64,000 nt of DNA from Bostrychus sinensis (lineage: Eukaryota > Chordata > Actinopteri > Gobiiformes > Eleotridae), in contig CM036240.1 in assembly GCA_020698575.1 (NCBI GenBank), positions 33,060,711-33,124,710 of the forward strand, given 5' to 3'. Positions 45,777 through 57,755 of the stretch are shown here, piece by piece. The notes under the pieces were generated by a model. That model was not told where the DNA came from. It ran no database searches and saw nothing but the letters and a program-made list of their open reading frames with translations. Numbering within the stretch: the first letter of the stretch is position 1; the number at the start of each line of letters is the position of its first letter. A program made the position numbers and the translations under genes.

Positions 45777-47327
45777 TTCCTTCCTCCTTGCTGCATCTCT
45801 GAGCCATAGCCACCCCCCATCTCCTGAGAAGGTATTTTTGACTGTGCTGGTGACATCTGATCTGCAGGTTTCCCTTGGCGAAGACTATTGGGGAAGGGGT
45901 TAACAGTTGGGGTCATAAACTGGGCTCCCTGCACCTTAGCCTTGTTGGCTGTAAATAAACCTACAGCTGCTAATTCCCTTACCTTCTTTAAAAGAGCGGA
46001 TGGATGTAAAGAGTACACCTCTGGAGTTGATACCTTTTAAAGTATAAGCAGAATGTGAGTCCAGACCATTTAAAAACAGACACAAAGAAGGGATCCTCTT
46101 TATCGGATACTTCTAATTTTGCATCCTCTTTCAAGCATTTGAGGAACTTTTAGGCATAATTAGAAATTTGTTCATTAGGTCTACGTTTACATGTCAAAAT
46201 TTGAGAGATATCTCTTTCCTGGGCTGCATTTTAAAAAAAAAAAAAAGGCTTTCAATTAATCTATATGGGTTTCTTTATGCTTTTTATTTAACCACGGGAA
46301 CTTTTTGTCTATATCAGCCCCCCCACCCAACTGGACCATCATTTTCTTCGCTCAAAGTGTCGCATTCATCCATTAGAGTTTGTATTTTAACATGTGGCAT
46401 GAGCGTAGTAAGAATATAGCGTACATCTTTACCCGACATTGACCCATGCATTAAGGCAGAAGTCCACCAATTGATAAATGCTGTGGGACTGGAAAGCGCA
46501 TTAGGGGCATCACATGTAATTCTGGATATTTCAGCTAAAGTCAAAGGTTTATCCATTACTTTATCATCAAAAATCACCAGCGGAGCACTAATCTGAGGCT
46601 CAGGACTTGGTTCAGGTTCTCCCTCTTTGTCCTTTTTATCATCAAAATACTGTCATATTATATCATATATACGACACACATCTGCCTCAGTGATCATAAA
46701 CAATAATTTTTCACGTACTGCATGAACTATGGGTTTTTCTACATCAACTTCCACACCATATTGCCTTTGGTATTGTTTGATGATGTTTGCCCAACACTCA
46801 ACTATGCACTGACTGACAAATGCAATATTTAGATCTGGTTCGTACCCCCCGCGCACCAATCTAAAAAGGTGTTTAAATTCTGTGTGCATACATTCAGTCA
46901 CAAAAGCCATTTGCTCTTTCTCTGCCATGTCTGGTGCAAGCTCACTCCCCTTTCTACCCTGCCTCTGCTCTATGGCGTCAAATATCTTGGCGCTATTTTT
47001 AAACCAGGCCTCTATGCACTCAGCCCGCCACTGTTTGTGACCTGTGGATAAGGAACTAATGTCGGGGAAAACCAAGGCTGGGGAAACTGGTGGGATGTGT
47101 TTGTCTTGCACATCCCGACTCTTATCAAAGTCTGGATTTGCAATGACCCAATCACAATCGTCCTCATCCTCACCAGTGTCCTCAGAATAGGTAGAAGAGC
47201 CATTGACAACTCCAGGTAGGGACACAACCCTCAAATTACTAGAGCCCAAGCCCTGTTTATTTTGACCTTCCCCTATGCTTTGCTGAGACATAAGAATCGT
47301 AGGCAAAAGGTTGAACTTAGACAACAC
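45636..47327 (-). pseudogene. Retrovirus 1 gag (capsid to zinc knuckle)
   Basis: The first frame (47327-46653) begins MLSKFNLLPTILMSQQSIG and includes an acidic stretch (EDTGEDEDDCDW) and a helical segment. The second (46577-46314) has TAFINWWTSALMHGSMSG, resembling capsid. Further down, a CCHC zinc knuckle CYYCQQIGHIARNC lies at 45704-45663, as in nucleocapsid. Frames are broken near 46650, 46250 and at the poly-C tract. Function by family: the structural shell and genome packaging. Confidence 0.65.
45745..45776 (+). repeat. Poly-C homopolymer (32 bp) in gag
   Basis: 32 consecutive C bases, giving a Gly run on the - strand. Its length is likely unstable and may be mis-assembled. Confidence 0.9.
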
Positions 47328-47670
47328 CCTCAGTTAGTTTTATATCAATTGCCTGGCCATTGGCCGGCCATTTGTTCCCATACTTTAAACACTTCTACCA
47401 TATAAGACATGTCCCACTTTGGGTTAGGGACAGCAGTTTTGTTTATCAAATATGCTCTAAGTAGATTTAGTTTACTGGTTTAAAACTATCTTCATGAGGA
47501 TAACGATTATCTGTCCAAGTGGCCAGATCCGACAAATAAGGTTCAACATATACACACACAATAAAAACCGAGCTTAGACTGAAGCCATTCCCGTGGATTT
47601 AATTTATCTATTGGTTTATTGGGAATTACCTTTTAAATTTGGATTTAATTTAATAAATAATAAATTTGGT

Positions 47671-48508
47671 TTTACTAATTTTATGCCCCATGTTAGTATC
47701 AGACACACCACACTCAACACGATACGAAGAAGCACACCCAAAACCAGACTGAACCTCTCACCTCGGCCTCGAGTTTGCGCAACAATTAACGCGCATATAA
47801 AACAAGGCTAAATTGTCAACATAAAATATGGGGCTGACTTGAGGCAAACTTACGAGCTGAGAACAGCCACTAGGGCTGTTTGGTTCTACTGTTATATTAG
47901 TACAATATACAGCTTCGGGTGTATAACCCGGAAACCCACCCTGTCAGAACTTGCTCCTGATCTCAGGGTCCCCCCAGTTACTGCAGTCTGGGTAAAATAC
48001 CATCCAGAACTTTCTAGTCTGGATAAACTTAGCTCTGAGCTATAATCTGGTGTATTTACGGCACTAGCTGCTGTTCAGCAATACACGCTGTCCAATATAA
48101 ATAAATTAAATTAAATTAAAAATTAGATTAATTTATTCCTATTCCCGGAGACATCTAATCAGGTCCAGCCCCAGTAGAAAACCAGGGTCTTACCCTGGCC
48201 TAACTGCTTATCAAGTTTGTCCCAAATGACACCATTTAACTAAACCCTAACGTTACACATAGTCCCCTTTTAGGTGTGTTTTATATTCTACCTAGCACTT
48301 GCAGAAAAATAATGATGATAAAAATAATAAGCAATTCTGCCTACCTGTGCCCCCCGTAGAATCCTGTTCGTGATGCCATTTGTTATCATGTAGAACGAGA
48401 GGATTGAGGAGGAACGAGGCCGAGGTAGAAAAAGATTCAGGCTGGTTTATTCTGAGCTCAGGTTCGGACAATCATCTCACAGGCAATAGATAACTTTCCA
48501 ACCACGCA
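47671..48508 (-). repeat. Endogenous retrovirus 1, 5' LTR (right)
   Basis: Direct repeat of 38551-39364. Relative to that copy it has an AT-rich insertion at about 48030-48130 containing repeated TTAAA units. By orientation it is the 5' LTR. A primer binding site was looked for just below 47671 on the - strand and could not be recognised. Confidence 0.7.
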
Positions 48509-49109
48509 TACAAAAGTGCTCAAACATAGCCTAAAGTGTCTGGGAATTTACATTTACTCTCAAACGGACATTTAAAAGTTAAATCAACGTTACGTGCGCA
48601 GGTTTGATGAGAAAAAAAGTCTTACCTTTTTTCTTTCAAAACAATAGGCCTCGCCTCAGCCTTGTTCGAGTGATCTTCCTCACTCGCCCTGAGCACCTTC
48701 TACAGTAAATGGTGCCGCTGTAGCAGGGACGGCACGGACACAAAAACTCGGGTCCTTCAGTGGTTGTCCAGACATGTGTCTGACCAAGAATCGGCATTAA
48801 ATGAGAAAAATCGGCCGATGGCCCATTTTCTAAAATACTCAAAAATCAGCCCAATATATCGGTCGATCTCTATGTGGAACTGTGGCACTTTGCAGAAGCC
48901 ATGATTTTGAGCTGATATGCCCACTTTTTAAAACCTCATTATTTCATAAAGGATACCAACTCCAAACTTTGCACACTTCCTATTGGTTATTTGAACAATG
49001 ATCATACCAAGTTTTAAGAAAATCCAAGGTGGTCAGGTGGGAGGCATTGGTTGATTTGACATTGAATGACCCATCTATTAAATATGTGGCACAGCACAGC
49101 GACAAGTAT

Positions 49110-49648
49110 TTAACTAGTAATTTCTCTAAAACTAAAACTCCTCCTGTTCCTCCTTGCACAAGGGAGGAGGTAGCGGTCTTGCTGCTGGGTTGTTGCCCTC
49201 CTACAGCCTCCTCCACGTCTCCTGATGTACTGACCTGTCTCCTGGTAGTGCCTCCATGCTCTGGACACTACACTGACAGACACAGCAAACCTTCTTGCCA
49301 CAGCTCGCATTGATGTGCCATCCTGGATGAGCTGCACTACCTGAGCCACTTGTGTGGGTTGTAGACTCCGTCTCATGCTACCACTAGAGTGAAAGCACCG
49401 CCAGCATTCAAAAGTGACCAAAACATCAGCCAGAAAGCATAGAAACTGGGAAGTGGTCTGTGGTCACCTCCTGCAGAACCACTCCTTTATTGGGGGTGTC
49501 TTGCTAATTGCCTATAATTTCCACCTGTTGTCTATTCCATTTGCACAACAGCAGTGAAATTGATGTCACAGAAGTCACAGAAGTGCGATTGACTTGGAGT
49601 TACATTGTGTTGTTTAAGTGTTCCCTTTATTTTTTTGAGCAGTGTATA
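49110..49648 (-). pseudogene. Tc1-like transposon, 5' part only
   Basis: The end at 49648, read on -, is TACACTGCTCAAAAAAATAA followed by AGGGAACACTTAAACAACAC, a well-known fish Tc1-like terminal repeat adjoining TA. Inside, 49421-49110 encodes the transposase N-terminus: a helix-turn-helix with QVAQVVQLIQDGTSMRAVAR and VVSRAWRHYQETGQ, then the basic linker. The DDE catalytic part and the other terminal repeat are missing, so this is a truncated dead copy. Confidence 0.8.
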
Positions 49649-50230
49649 TTATCTAGACCTGACAACATGTCTTCTGGTAAAGCATTTAGATGACTTTCCA
49701 CTTTTTCCACACTCACAGTCAAATTAAAAACACACTGCTTGTCTCTCATAATTATATTTTTTATAATCATAAATGATGATGTAGAATCTCCACAACTCAT
49801 TCCTGATTTTAATCTTAGAATGTTATCATTGTAAAAAGTGTTCAAACTAGCAGTGTCCTCAGGCTTAATAAATGTCATCAGATTCAATAAGAGTAGGTAA
49901 AGAATTCTTATTCCGTCTAGTGAGACTATTAAAAGTTTCTAAAGTTCTAAATTTCTGCTGGTAGTACTGTTTCTTTTTATATATTGGTTTAATTTGGAGG
50001 TGGAGTTTCTTAACTTAAGGAACCTAACCCACCTAAGTGGACAGTCTGATTTAGCGGCAGCTCTTCTGTTCAAGGGAGCATGTTTATTGATAATTCACAA
50101 GAAAATGTTATTAAACATACCCAGAGCAATCTCTGGGTCAGACTCAGAACAAACATCTTCTCAGATCTAGGAGAAACTTTTATAAATATTTTTTTGTCCT
50201 TCTTTTAGTGGCTTAACTTTCCTATTTACA
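49649..50230 (-). pseudogene. LINE linker region, interrupted by Tc1
   Basis: On -, frames with KLRSGMSC-like sequence (LRLKSGMSCGDSTSSFMI at about 49830-49770) and SHLNALPEDMLSGLDNI match the linker between endonuclease and RT of a common fish LINE. The Tc1 end lies directly after this. The RT that should follow was not found on the far side. Assignment is by remembered family pattern. Confidence 0.6.
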
Positions 50231-51956
50231 GCCACAAGTTGGTGACCACTAACGCCCAATTCACACTGAATCCGTTGCATGTCCGTTACGTGTCCCGTAC
50301 AACCTCAGCAAGAAATAGACGCAATGCAAGACAACGCGAGTTAACGCCGGCTGCGTTGTAGTACGTCTTCATGTCCGATGCTCCAACAGAAATACGGATC
50401 AAGTTTATTTTTGCCAGATAAACCGTCATGCATAAAGTTGAACAGAGCAGATCAAGGCAGACAGGAAGTCAGACCTGGCACCAGTGAAGAGGATCTGGTA
50501 AATTTCAAAATAAAAACGCTTGTGCAGCCTCTCGCTCACACCAACATGTAACCATTACCTCTTAATTGGGGTCACAGGTCACAAACGAGATTGGACACCA
50601 TTAGATGTGAGTAAAAATATAGCATTTATATACATAGCGTCCTTACCCAGGGTTGAAGTATATATTTTTGTGACTTTTGTGACTTTCAACTGTGGTTAAA
50701 TGATCTCCAAATGAACAGAAAATTGTAGTCAGAGGCAAATGTGGCTTTTTACATGCAGCTCTTTATATATTTTATATGGTTGTTACCACATAAACTCATG
50801 AACTAGTGCTGGGCAGTCCGGCTCTTTTCAAAGATTTGGTGTGGCTCCCTTTGAAGAGCCGGCTCTTCCAGCTCCCAATTGGCACATCATTTAGTATTAT
50901 TGAAGTATTTAATTTAGGCCTAATTTAGCAAATATGAATGGTTTGTGTGTTGATAAACTATTTTTTTATTCTGTGTTTTTGTAAAAGTCCTTTTTTTTAA
51001 TGTAGTTTGCAAGTGTGCAATGGTGATTTTAAACAGGCAAAGTTAAATTAAATAAACCAACAACGCCACCTGGGAGTGGGTCCCAGGAAATATGGTGCAA
51101 TTTGGAATATGGAAAAGGCACACAGGTAAGTATCTGATAAAAAGGGACAGAGACGTGATTTTTTATTTAAAAATAATGAATTTTATAGAATTTTTTTATA
51201 AAAAAATCTTCTGGATGAAATGAAAAGGAATGGGAGTTAAGACAAGACAAAAACTTTAGAAAAATATTTTTATTACATGCTATCACTAAAAGTTATTAGA
51301 TTATATAAAAGTAAGCCTAATTTAAAAGGCTAGAGTTAAAAATACACTAATCAAAATTAACCAAACGCAGCTAGCCAGCTGTGGTGAGCAGACTACATCA
51401 AAGAGGTGCCTAGTGTTACCAAATACTCACCTCAATGGACACAGCAGATGTCACGGCAACTCAAAAGTACAAACTAAACTCTTGTGAACCAGTGCACTAA
51501 CTCACATGCACAGGTGAGTGTGCCTAGCCCAACCACCAGGAGACGCCTAGTGTTGCTGAGAGAAAACAAAATTAACAGGAACAGACCCAGTTGGTTATGT
51601 AGCTGTGTGAACAATACCATGGCCCAATTAGGAACCTAGTTGGACCCTGATTGCACAGCACTGAGAAGACATTTAGTTTTAGTTAGCTACACAGACTAAA
51701 AGCGATGGTCCGACAACACTGATGTGTCACGTAGTGTTGGTCTAAATGAGCCGAGGCACCGATACACGCATCATGCGCTGAAAGCAATGCCTCAGCCGAG
51801 CTGTGTCACTGAGCGTATCACTTTAAGAAAAGTCACGTGACCGACAGTGACTGTCGTATTGTACCACATTGTATCACGTGTCATTGAGGCGCCAGTTCTA
51901 CATTAGGAAGTCCTGCACAGATCGATCCGCTTGTTGCTACGACGCCGTTCGTCACT
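50231..51956. other. Unassigned; hAT-type termini
   Basis: No gene. CTAGTGCTGGGCAGTCCGGC at 50805-50824 and the inverted GAGCCGGCTCTTCCAGCTC stretch resemble a fish hAT end. From about 51730, sequence with GCCGAGGCACCGATAC and AAAGTCACGTGACCGACAG is shared with 54080-54130 and is the 5' region of the hAT transposase gene that follows. Confidence 0.45.
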
Positions 51957-53760
51957 ATGGAGCCTCCAAGAAAGAGAAAGTATTCTTCCATGTGGGATCA
52001 TTTTGATCTCATAACACCTGCCTTCACAGGAGAGTTTGGACACTTTGTGACTGATGCTGGTGCAAATATGATAACATCAGCGAGACTATTAAAAATCAGG
52101 CATAATCCTTGCATCGCACACACTTTAAATTTGATAGTTAAAAAATCTTGCGATCAAGTGTCAGACATAACTGATATTCACACATTCACACATTCATAAT
52201 GTAATACAGAAATTGTAATGTATATATTGAATGAATCTGTAAATGGCCCCGAATGTGTGTGGATATGTGTGAGTGCTGGTGCACTTATGATAATGACAGG
52301 TGTGCAGGTGTGTATATAATGTATATATGGTAATGTAGTGCATATAATTTTTTATGGACGTGAAATTGGTAGAGATATATATGAGTGCTGGTACACTATG
52401 GTAATAACGGGTGGGCAGGTGTGTATATATATATTAGAAGGTGTGTATATAATGTAGTGCAGGGGTGTGTACATAATGTATGTAATGGAGTATATTGAAT
52501 TTGACTTGTGTATATAATATAGTGCAGGTGTATATATACTAGAACGTGTGTATATAATGGATGTAATGTAGTATATTGAATTTAACTTCTGTGTGGCCAC
52601 ATGGTCAAGATGTATATACTAAAAGGGGTTTTTAGATATTTTTATAGTATATAATAGATCTATGTTCAATGTGCTGTATTCTCCTATTTCCCTCAACCCT
52701 TGGGACAACGGATGGAAATTAGCATTCTTGCTAGAATCCGGTATGTTTACATTCATGCTATATGCTGTCTGTTCATTAACATGCACTGTCCCGTTTAAAT
52801 AAATAAATAAATAAATAAAATAAATAAATAAAACCCAAAAAATTGTCACCTTTTTTCATTCCAGCACTGTCGCCAAGGAAAAGCTGTGTCAAGTGCAACA
52901 GCAAATGGAAAAACACTTTTGAAGCTCATAAATGACACTCCAACACGCTGGAACAGCACATATCAAATTCTGTCAAGAGTAGCAAGCCAAAAAGACCCTG
53001 CTTGGGTGAGTCTGGCATCCTTAAAAACACAAATGCCTGCACCTACTGATGGGGAGCATGACATCATTGCAGAAGTCCGGGTTGTGCTTGCCCCTTTTAA
53101 TTCTGCTACTGTGGAGCTTTCAGTGGAGAAGCGAGTGAGTGGAAGCAAAATAATACAGATGATGAAAATGCTTCACCATGCAATGCAAAAATGTGCCCCA
53201 TCTTTGCAAACATCGGTTGGAAAAAAACTGTGTCAGGAACTGGACAAAAGAGTCATGGAAACCTTAAGCAGTTATGAATCTTCTAGCCATCTCTCTCTGG
53301 CAACCTTGTTGGACTCACGATACAAAGTGCTTGGTTTTTTCAATGGGAACAAAATAAATGAAGCAGTGAAGCGACTAAAATCTGAAAGCGCTGCAGAGAT
53401 GAGAATTTCTGGGCCGCCTTCAGCACCACAGGGAAGATCAGCCTGGCCCCTCATCCCATTTGCCAGCATCTTCTAGTTCAGATATGTATTTATTTATTCA
53501 AAAAGTATTTGTTGATATCTAGGATTTACATTTTATGCAAATCATGTCATGTTTTGTAGACAACCTGTGGCAACAACTAGACATGGAGGTGTCTCAGAGC
53601 AGAAGAAACAAGTTTTATGGCTGATGCTATAATAGAAGTTCAAAGATACCTGTCAGCAGCAAACATTCCCAGATCTGAAGACCCACAGGAATATTGGAAT
53701 TCTCGAAAACAAACCTTTGCAAACATGCAACACACAATTGATGAGTAATGAAACACGCAA
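51957..53760 (+). pseudogene. hAT transposase A (ZBED-like), degenerate
   Basis: The frame starts MEPPRKRKYSSMWDHFDLI, the usual N-terminus just before a BED zinc finger, but then jumps to FGHFVTDAGANMITSARLL and CIAHTLNLIVKKSCD, so the finger and part of the catalytic core are deleted. After an insertion (52200-52850) the core resumes at 52886 (NDTPTRWNSTYQIL, then SLATLLDSRYKVLGFF). The C-terminal dimerisation segment is at about 53610-53700 in other frames (EVQRYLSAANIPRSEDP). Stops and gaps make it inactive. Confidence 0.8.
52200..52850. repeat. TG/TA-rich tract and dispersed repeat in hAT A
   Basis: 52200-52600 is made of loosely repeated GTGTATATAATGTAG-type units. 52690-52850 (- strand) is a copy of the repeat at 35690-35800, ending in (AAAT)n at about 52795-52830. 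Together they interrupt the transposase frame. Confidence 0.65.
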
Positions 53761-54239
53761 AAGTTTCATTAATCATCACAAGAATATTCAACTCTAATTT
53801 CACTTTATCACATAGAGATTATTGAACATAGGCCCAATTGTTATGTTCACATGTGGAAAAAGGAGTATCTTGCACTTAGTTTTGCAAACTCATTACAATG
53901 TGTTTCTTTTGTAGTATAGCTGCAGTACATTTTTTAACTAGATGGAACTCATGCACATACCAACACAGCGTGATATATTGTGGACACAGTAAGGGGAAAG
54001 TGTGATACACACACTGAGGTATCATCTGCCCATCACTAGTATCGTATAGTATAGTAGCTCATAGAGCAAAACCCCGTGTCAGTGTGTGTAGCGCTTTAAG
54101 AAACAGTCACGTGACCGATACTGCTGCTGTTTCGCTTGTCAACGAGGTGCCAAACTGTGTCTAAAGAAGCGCATCTGTCAATGGGATACGCTTCTGCCAA
54201 ATGAATCACAGAACATTTGAAGCACAATTCTTCCCATCA
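53761..54239. other. End of hAT A and 5' region of hAT B
   Basis: No gene. GAGGTATCATCTGCCCATCA near 54015-54034 looks like the right terminus of hAT A. From 54080, GCGCTTTAAGAAACAGTCAC repeats the 5' region of hAT A, leading into hAT B. Confidence 0.5.
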
Positions 54240-54397
54240 AGTGGTATGGATGCCGAAAGAAAAATAAAGTTTTCTGCTGTTTGGGACCATATCGGGAAAT
54301 AAGGTATTTGTTTTTATTTACTTGTTTTATCCTATTTCCACTTGATCTATCAGAAATGATCAGAATTCAAACTGTGGAGAATGTTTTACATTTTTAA

Positions 54398-54874
54398 TGT
54401 GACTTATGTCTTAAATATTAGAGTGTGATATTGTTTGCAGTGTTGCTGTCCTAACAGGAAGAGAGCCAGCCGGTGTGTGCAGATGCGTGTGCAATAAACA
54501 AGAAGTGAAACCTAGCTAGGTCATGAACTTTGGGGACATCTGTCTGGTGATCAGTCAAGACACATTGAGTTAAACAGGAACCCCTCCTTTACAGCACGCA
54601 CTTCTGTACACTGCTGGGCCAGGTCCTGGACTATTGCCCATATATGGGAATAAACTGAATATGTGGATGGGGGTACAACCCTTGTATAAATATTGTTTGC
54701 TAGGGAAAGTCAGTAGTTGAACTGCCCAACATAAGACCTGATTAGACGTAGGTCGTAGGGACAGATTCAACCCAAGAGCTCTTGTATAGTTTTCTGCGAA
54801 ATAAATACTCAAATTCAATTGACTGGAGTCAGATTTTTATTTTTGATAAATCCACATAAACGAACACGACGACA
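54398..54874 (+). repeat. Endogenous retrovirus 2, 5' LTR
   Basis: A 477 bp direct repeat of 57756-58228. It begins TGTGACTTATG and ends ACACGACGACA, giving TG...CA ends. TATAAATA near 54685 and AATAAATA near 54800 fit a promoter and polyadenylation signal. By eye the two LTRs are roughly 95% identical, so the insertion is moderately old. No matching target duplication was seen. Confidence 0.85.
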
Positions 54875-54877
54875 TTT

Positions 54878-54895
54878 TGGTGACCCTGACGTGAT
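54878..54895 (+). promoter_or_regulatory. Primer binding site, tRNA-Trp type
   Basis: TGGTGACCCTGACGTGAT lies three bases after the 5' LTR. It matches the complement of the 3' end of vertebrate tRNA-Trp (as I recall it) with one difference, so tryptophan tRNA is the likely primer. Confidence 0.7.
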
Positions 54896-54983
54896 GTGGT
54901 AATTTATGTATTTTTGCACGTTTTGGTACGGTAGCCAGAAGCCTACCGGGCGACCAGAAGCCCGCTGAGACTAGAATAGGAAA

Positions 54984-56018
54984 TTGGCACCTCAACACGG
55001 GTCCACATTAGAGGATCAGTTTGAGGAATGTCTTAGACAGACCAGGCAGACAGTGCCACCTAAGGACCATGAGAAGCTTACACAGGACCTAAAACACTAC
55101 TGGGATGACTTGAAAAAGAAAACAGGACACAAAGGTGATGAAAGGGTGTCAATGGACTGGGTCATGACACAAATAGAATGTAAATGGGTTAACATACTAC
55201 ACAAACACAAAGACACACAAAGTATAAAGGCCAAGAAGAAGTGTGAGGAGGAACTACACAAGTTTAAAAGTAGGCATTGTTTCAGTAAAGTGTTAAGACT
55301 GGCTGCAGCCGCTTTGTCCTCGACTCGGACAAAGACTGACGCGTCTGGACCTAAACTTAGGAACTGTGACCCCCACCATAGACCTCTAAGAACATAGAGG
55401 ACAAACTTAAAGCACAGTCAAAAAAGTTGCAGGAACAGTGGAAAAAGGCAGAGGAGGAGTTTGTCCTCCAGACGGGCAACCACCCCTAGCGAGCCAGGCT
55501 ACAACGCCTGCTTGTTCAGAAAAGCGATCATAGACGCCTTGCCCACCGGTCCTTCAGAACATATGCTTGCCAATCCGGAGTGGGCCACAATGACACACAT
55601 ACAGTTCAGAACGCACACTCTACATCATCTCAGAACTCACACACAGAAGGAAAAGTCACATGACAATAATATGTGTCAGCTCAAAGAACAGCTCACTGAA
55701 GTCCAGTTAGAAATGGCACGAGCACAAAATAACAAATCTGATAAGAAAGAGCCCAAAGCCACACAAATGGCAGTTTCTGCTCCTCCCCCAGCAACAACCC
55801 GCTCCTCAACCACAGCCAGCTGGCCCCATAGTACTTTATGCACCATATCCCGTACAAAGACCTCCAGCTCCTATTGGACTGCACCACCTCAGATGTGGGG
55901 AGGCAGAGGTAATAACTTTAGACAGGGAAGAGGCAGACGTGGTGGTTATGGTGACAGAGGTAGAGGCATGGGACAGCCAATGCCTGGCCCAATGATGTCT
56001 GCTATTTCTGCAACTTGA
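54984..56018 (+). pseudogene. Retrovirus 2 gag, Gly/Arg-rich end
   Basis: The first frame (from 54984; start MAPQHGSTLEDQFEECLRQT) has a charged helical segment rich in Lys/Glu. A stop at 55397 and a frame change follow, and a second frame (55461-56018) continues with LPTGPSEHMLANPEW, a coiled-coil-like QLKEQLTEVQLEMARAQNNK and a Gly/Arg-rich end (RGRGRRGGYGDRGRG, about 55929-55973). No CCHC knuckle is seen, unlike retrovirus 1. Gly/Arg boxes in place of zinc knuckles are known in foamy viruses, but the rest of this element looks gamma/epsilon-like, so that link is not claimed. Confidence 0.6.
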
Positions 56019-56031
56019 GACCCCTTACAGA

Positions 56032-56583
56032 GTGCTCGCAGAACCCATGTTGACTCTGTCGGTAAATGGCAAGGAACTGGATTTTCTGGTGGACACTGGT
56101 GCCACTTACTCTACATGCTCCCCACGCAAGATACAATTGAAAACCTCACAGCATTCATTGCCATTAGTAGCGTTCTCTGGGACTCCCACGGTTCTGCCCA
56201 TCTCAAAACCTGCCTCCGTCAGGCGCAGAGACGACCAACTGACACATTGTTTTATAATCACTCATGACTGTCCTATTATGCTTTGTGGATGTGATCTGTT
56301 GTGTAAAATGCAAGCTACTATTGAATGTAGCCCTAATGGAGTGACTGTCAAATTTCCTGATGGAACTGAAGTGCATTGTTCCCATCATGCTCAGGTGGGA
56401 GAAAAGACTATGTGGCTGCTCACTGCTTCAGTGCAAGCACAAGACTCTGTGGAAATATACAGGGCTCGCCTCACTGAACCAAAGCCGCCAATTGAGACTC
56501 TATATCAGGCCTGGCTCCCTTTTCTCTCCTCTCTGTTCCCCTATAAGCCACCTGCCGATCCCCTACATTGTACTCTCTATTAA
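56032..56583 (+). pseudogene. Retrovirus 2 aspartic protease region
   Basis: The frame holds LDFLVDTGATYSTC (active-site Asp at about 56092) and, later, CGCDLLCKMQATIECSPNG, the same pattern as in retrovirus 1. It runs on towards the RT region and ends at a stop at 56581. By family the enzyme would cut the Gag-Pol precursor. Confidence 0.75.
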
Positions 56584-57334
56584 GCCACTCAATTTGATGA
56601 GGTTTATGACACTGAATTTTAAAGACATGCTGGAGCCCAATGGAAACTAACCACTTTGTATATGTATGCTGGCTCTGTGGGTGTAGTGGCTGACTGCAAT
56701 CTCTCACAGGAACAGAAACTGCTATTTAAAAATGACACAGCATCTCATGTTTCTCTTGCTCTCACATACGGACACGAAGCTAGGGCACTTGGCCCTTTTG
56801 CGCAAGCCTGTGCTGCCGTGTCCTCTACGGATTGGCAACCAACTGATATCCCAGGCCTTGAATATGCTCCCATAGTGGAAGCATACTGAATCTCAGCACA
56901 AACTGAAAATTGCTCCATTTTAGAATGTTTGCCCCTGCCACGTGAACATGGTTGTGAACACACGGACCATCCACTCAGTGCAGCTATGTTGGAACGTGTC
57001 CCGGAAGAGGTGTGGTCTACTGACTCCTCCTCCTGTGGTTACGTCAACACAGCCCCAGTACATTTCGATATGAAACAGGTCCCGCCTATATATGTAACTC
57101 AATATCACGTTAATCCTGACTCTATTGCACCCATTCAAAGACTTATTGATTCTCTAAAGGGGCAAGGTGTTCTCTATAGAACCCACTCTCTCTGGAACAC
57201 CCCAGTTCTGCCAGAACAGAAACCTCACAAACCACAGGACTATAGAATGGCTCATGACCTTAGGCACATCAATGATATTATTCTCTCACCTTGTCCTGAG
57301 GTGACATTCCATGTCCCTACAGCTAGAAGCTGTG
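56584..57334 (+). pseudogene. Retrovirus 2 RT N-terminal part, truncated
   Basis: After broken frames, 56929-57334 encodes the RT finger region: PPIYVTQYHVNPDSIAPIQR, GVLYRTHSLWNTPVLPEQK and YRMAHDLRHINDI, which parallels gamma/epsilon-type RTs. At about 57335 the retroviral sequence stops abruptly and unrelated GC-rich DNA follows. The palm with YxDD, RNase H, integrase and env are all missing. Confidence 0.75.
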
Positions 57335-57737
57335 TCCGGGGACCGGGTCGTCGAGCCACCCGCCTTCGACTGCTGCCCGATCCACACTGCACTGGTCCCC
57401 TACGGTTACCTCTGCGGGTGGTGAGGCCACAGGAGGTCGAGCCCACGTCGCTCTTTCGGGTTGTCACCGGCCGGGCCCCATGGGCAAAGGCCCGGCCACC
57501 AGGCGCTCGCATTCGAGCCCCAACCCCAGGCCTGGCTCCAGGGTGGGGCCCCGGCTGCGCCATACCGGGCGACGTCACGTTCCTTGATATTAAACTGTTC
57601 ATAGGGGTTTTGTGAACTGCTCTTAGTCTGGCCCGTCACCTAGGACCTGTTTGCCATGGGTGACCCTACCAGGGGCATAATGCCCCAGGCAACATAGCTC
57701 CTAGGATCATCCGGGCACTCAAACTCAAACTCCCCCA
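57335..57737 (+). mobile_element. GC-rich LINE fragment (Rex3/RTE 5'-type)
   Basis: The composition changes sharply to GC-rich. TTTCGGGTTGTCACCGGCCG, GGGCCCCATGGGCAAAGGCC and GGTGACCCTACCAGGGGCAT, ending with CACCACGATT at 57737-57746, belong to a sequence I recall as the 5' part of a very common fish Rex3/RTE-like LINE. It ends just before the 3' LTR. It translates in frame with the RT remnant, giving an artificial chimaeric frame to 57615. Confidence 0.55.
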
Positions 57738-57755
57738 CCACGATTTCATTTATCG

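Larger units (their letters stand above)
38389..48872. mobile_element. hAT-like element holding a nested retrovirus
   Basis: The left end TAGAGGTCGACCGATAT and the right end ATATCGGTCGATCTCTA are inverted copies with one mismatch. The flanks are TGTAGAAC (38381-38388) and TGTGGAAC (48873-48880), an 8-bp target duplication with one change. Only about 160 bp at the left and 360 bp at the right belong to the hAT element itself; everything between is the endogenous retrovirus. No hAT transposase was seen, so the host was a small non-autonomous copy. Confidence 0.75.

Noticed and set aside
57252..57639. GC-rich frames on both strands resembling a novel protein
   Set aside because: They arise from a LINE fragment and its chance in-frame fusion to the retroviral RT remnant.
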